Source of the DNA: Candidatus Ruminimicrobiellum caprinum
Lineage (GTDB): Bacteria > Elusimicrobiota > Endomicrobiia > Endomicrobiales > Endomicrobiaceae
Assembly (NCBI GenBank): GCA_017413305.1
Contig: JAFPUA010000061.1
Span: 1-12,026 of the forward strand
Length of the DNA stretch: 12,026 bases
Direction of reading: 5' to 3'
Part shown: one piece after another, positions 11,966 through 12,026 of the stretch
How positions within the stretch are numbered: the first letter of the stretch is position 1
Layout: every line of letters begins with the position of its first letter
Made by a program: the position numbers and the translations under genes
The notes under the pieces: model-generated
Databases searched by the model: none
Seen by the model: only the letters and a program-made list of their open reading frames with translations
What the model was told of the DNA's origin: nothing

Positions 11966-12026
11966 CTTTTTAAGTATATAATATAAATCTACTTTTAAAG
12001 TTGTTTTAGTTTTTCTTAAGATTTGA

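Noticed and set aside
1..12026. CRISPR array, tRNA, rRNA or riboswitch
   Set aside because: No evenly spaced direct repeats, cloverleaf or rRNA-like stretch was seen. The only structured leaders are those described at 2638-2886 and 7701-7767, neither of which matches a riboswitch class I know.

Overview
The window looks like a piece of a low-G+C bacterial chromosome (about one third G+C by eye) that carries several type IV pilin-like paralogs around a metabolic core. The gene set is dispersed, paralogous prepilins, a DUF4912-GH57 glucan pair, an EtfA with its own ferredoxin domain, and single-domain MazG. Together with the low G+C this is most reminiscent of Elusimicrobiota (Endomicrobium-like or gut lineages). 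That placement is an inference from gene content, not from a marker gene.

Layout. (1) 1-182: the 3' end of a plus-strand pilin and its terminator hairpins. (2) 201-1678: a two-gene module, probably toxin-antitoxin (DUF3990-type ART-like protein plus a large XRE-HTH protein), with a strong promoter overlapped by a palindromic operator and a second copy of the operator upstream. (3) 1676-2958: a minus-strand operon of two pilins. It has 3' hairpins matching those in (1) in inverted orientation. Its leader is long and is occupied by a 249-bp imperfect inverted-repeat element, behind a consensus promoter. (4) 2987-7626: a minus-strand run DUF4912 > GH57 > GAF/HD-GYP > rsmI from a clear sigma70-type promoter. 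(5) 7665-11275: the divergent plus-strand run etfB-etfA-mazG-argC, ending in an intrinsic terminator. (6) 11334-11965: another minus-strand pilin with its own consensus promoter, 3' hairpins and terminator.

The most unusual signal is a family of small hairpins that share the loop core ACATAGC but have different, perfectly complementary stems. I found six copies. Five lie directly 3' of pilin genes, always in the same orientation relative to the pilin. The sixth, in reverse orientation, lies near the apex of the inverted-repeat element in the pilin leader. Two copies differ by a compensatory base-pair change. Conserved loop with drifting stem suggests that a protein or RNA reads the loop. I know no named element that matches.

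Other points are a GAF/HD-GYP protein whose frame extends 52 codons upstream of its first ATG, through a membrane helix, to an ATT codon with an ideal Shine-Dalgarno; the embedded toxin-antitoxin module; and a possible attenuator-like leader before etfB. No rRNA, tRNA, CRISPR or transposase gene was seen.
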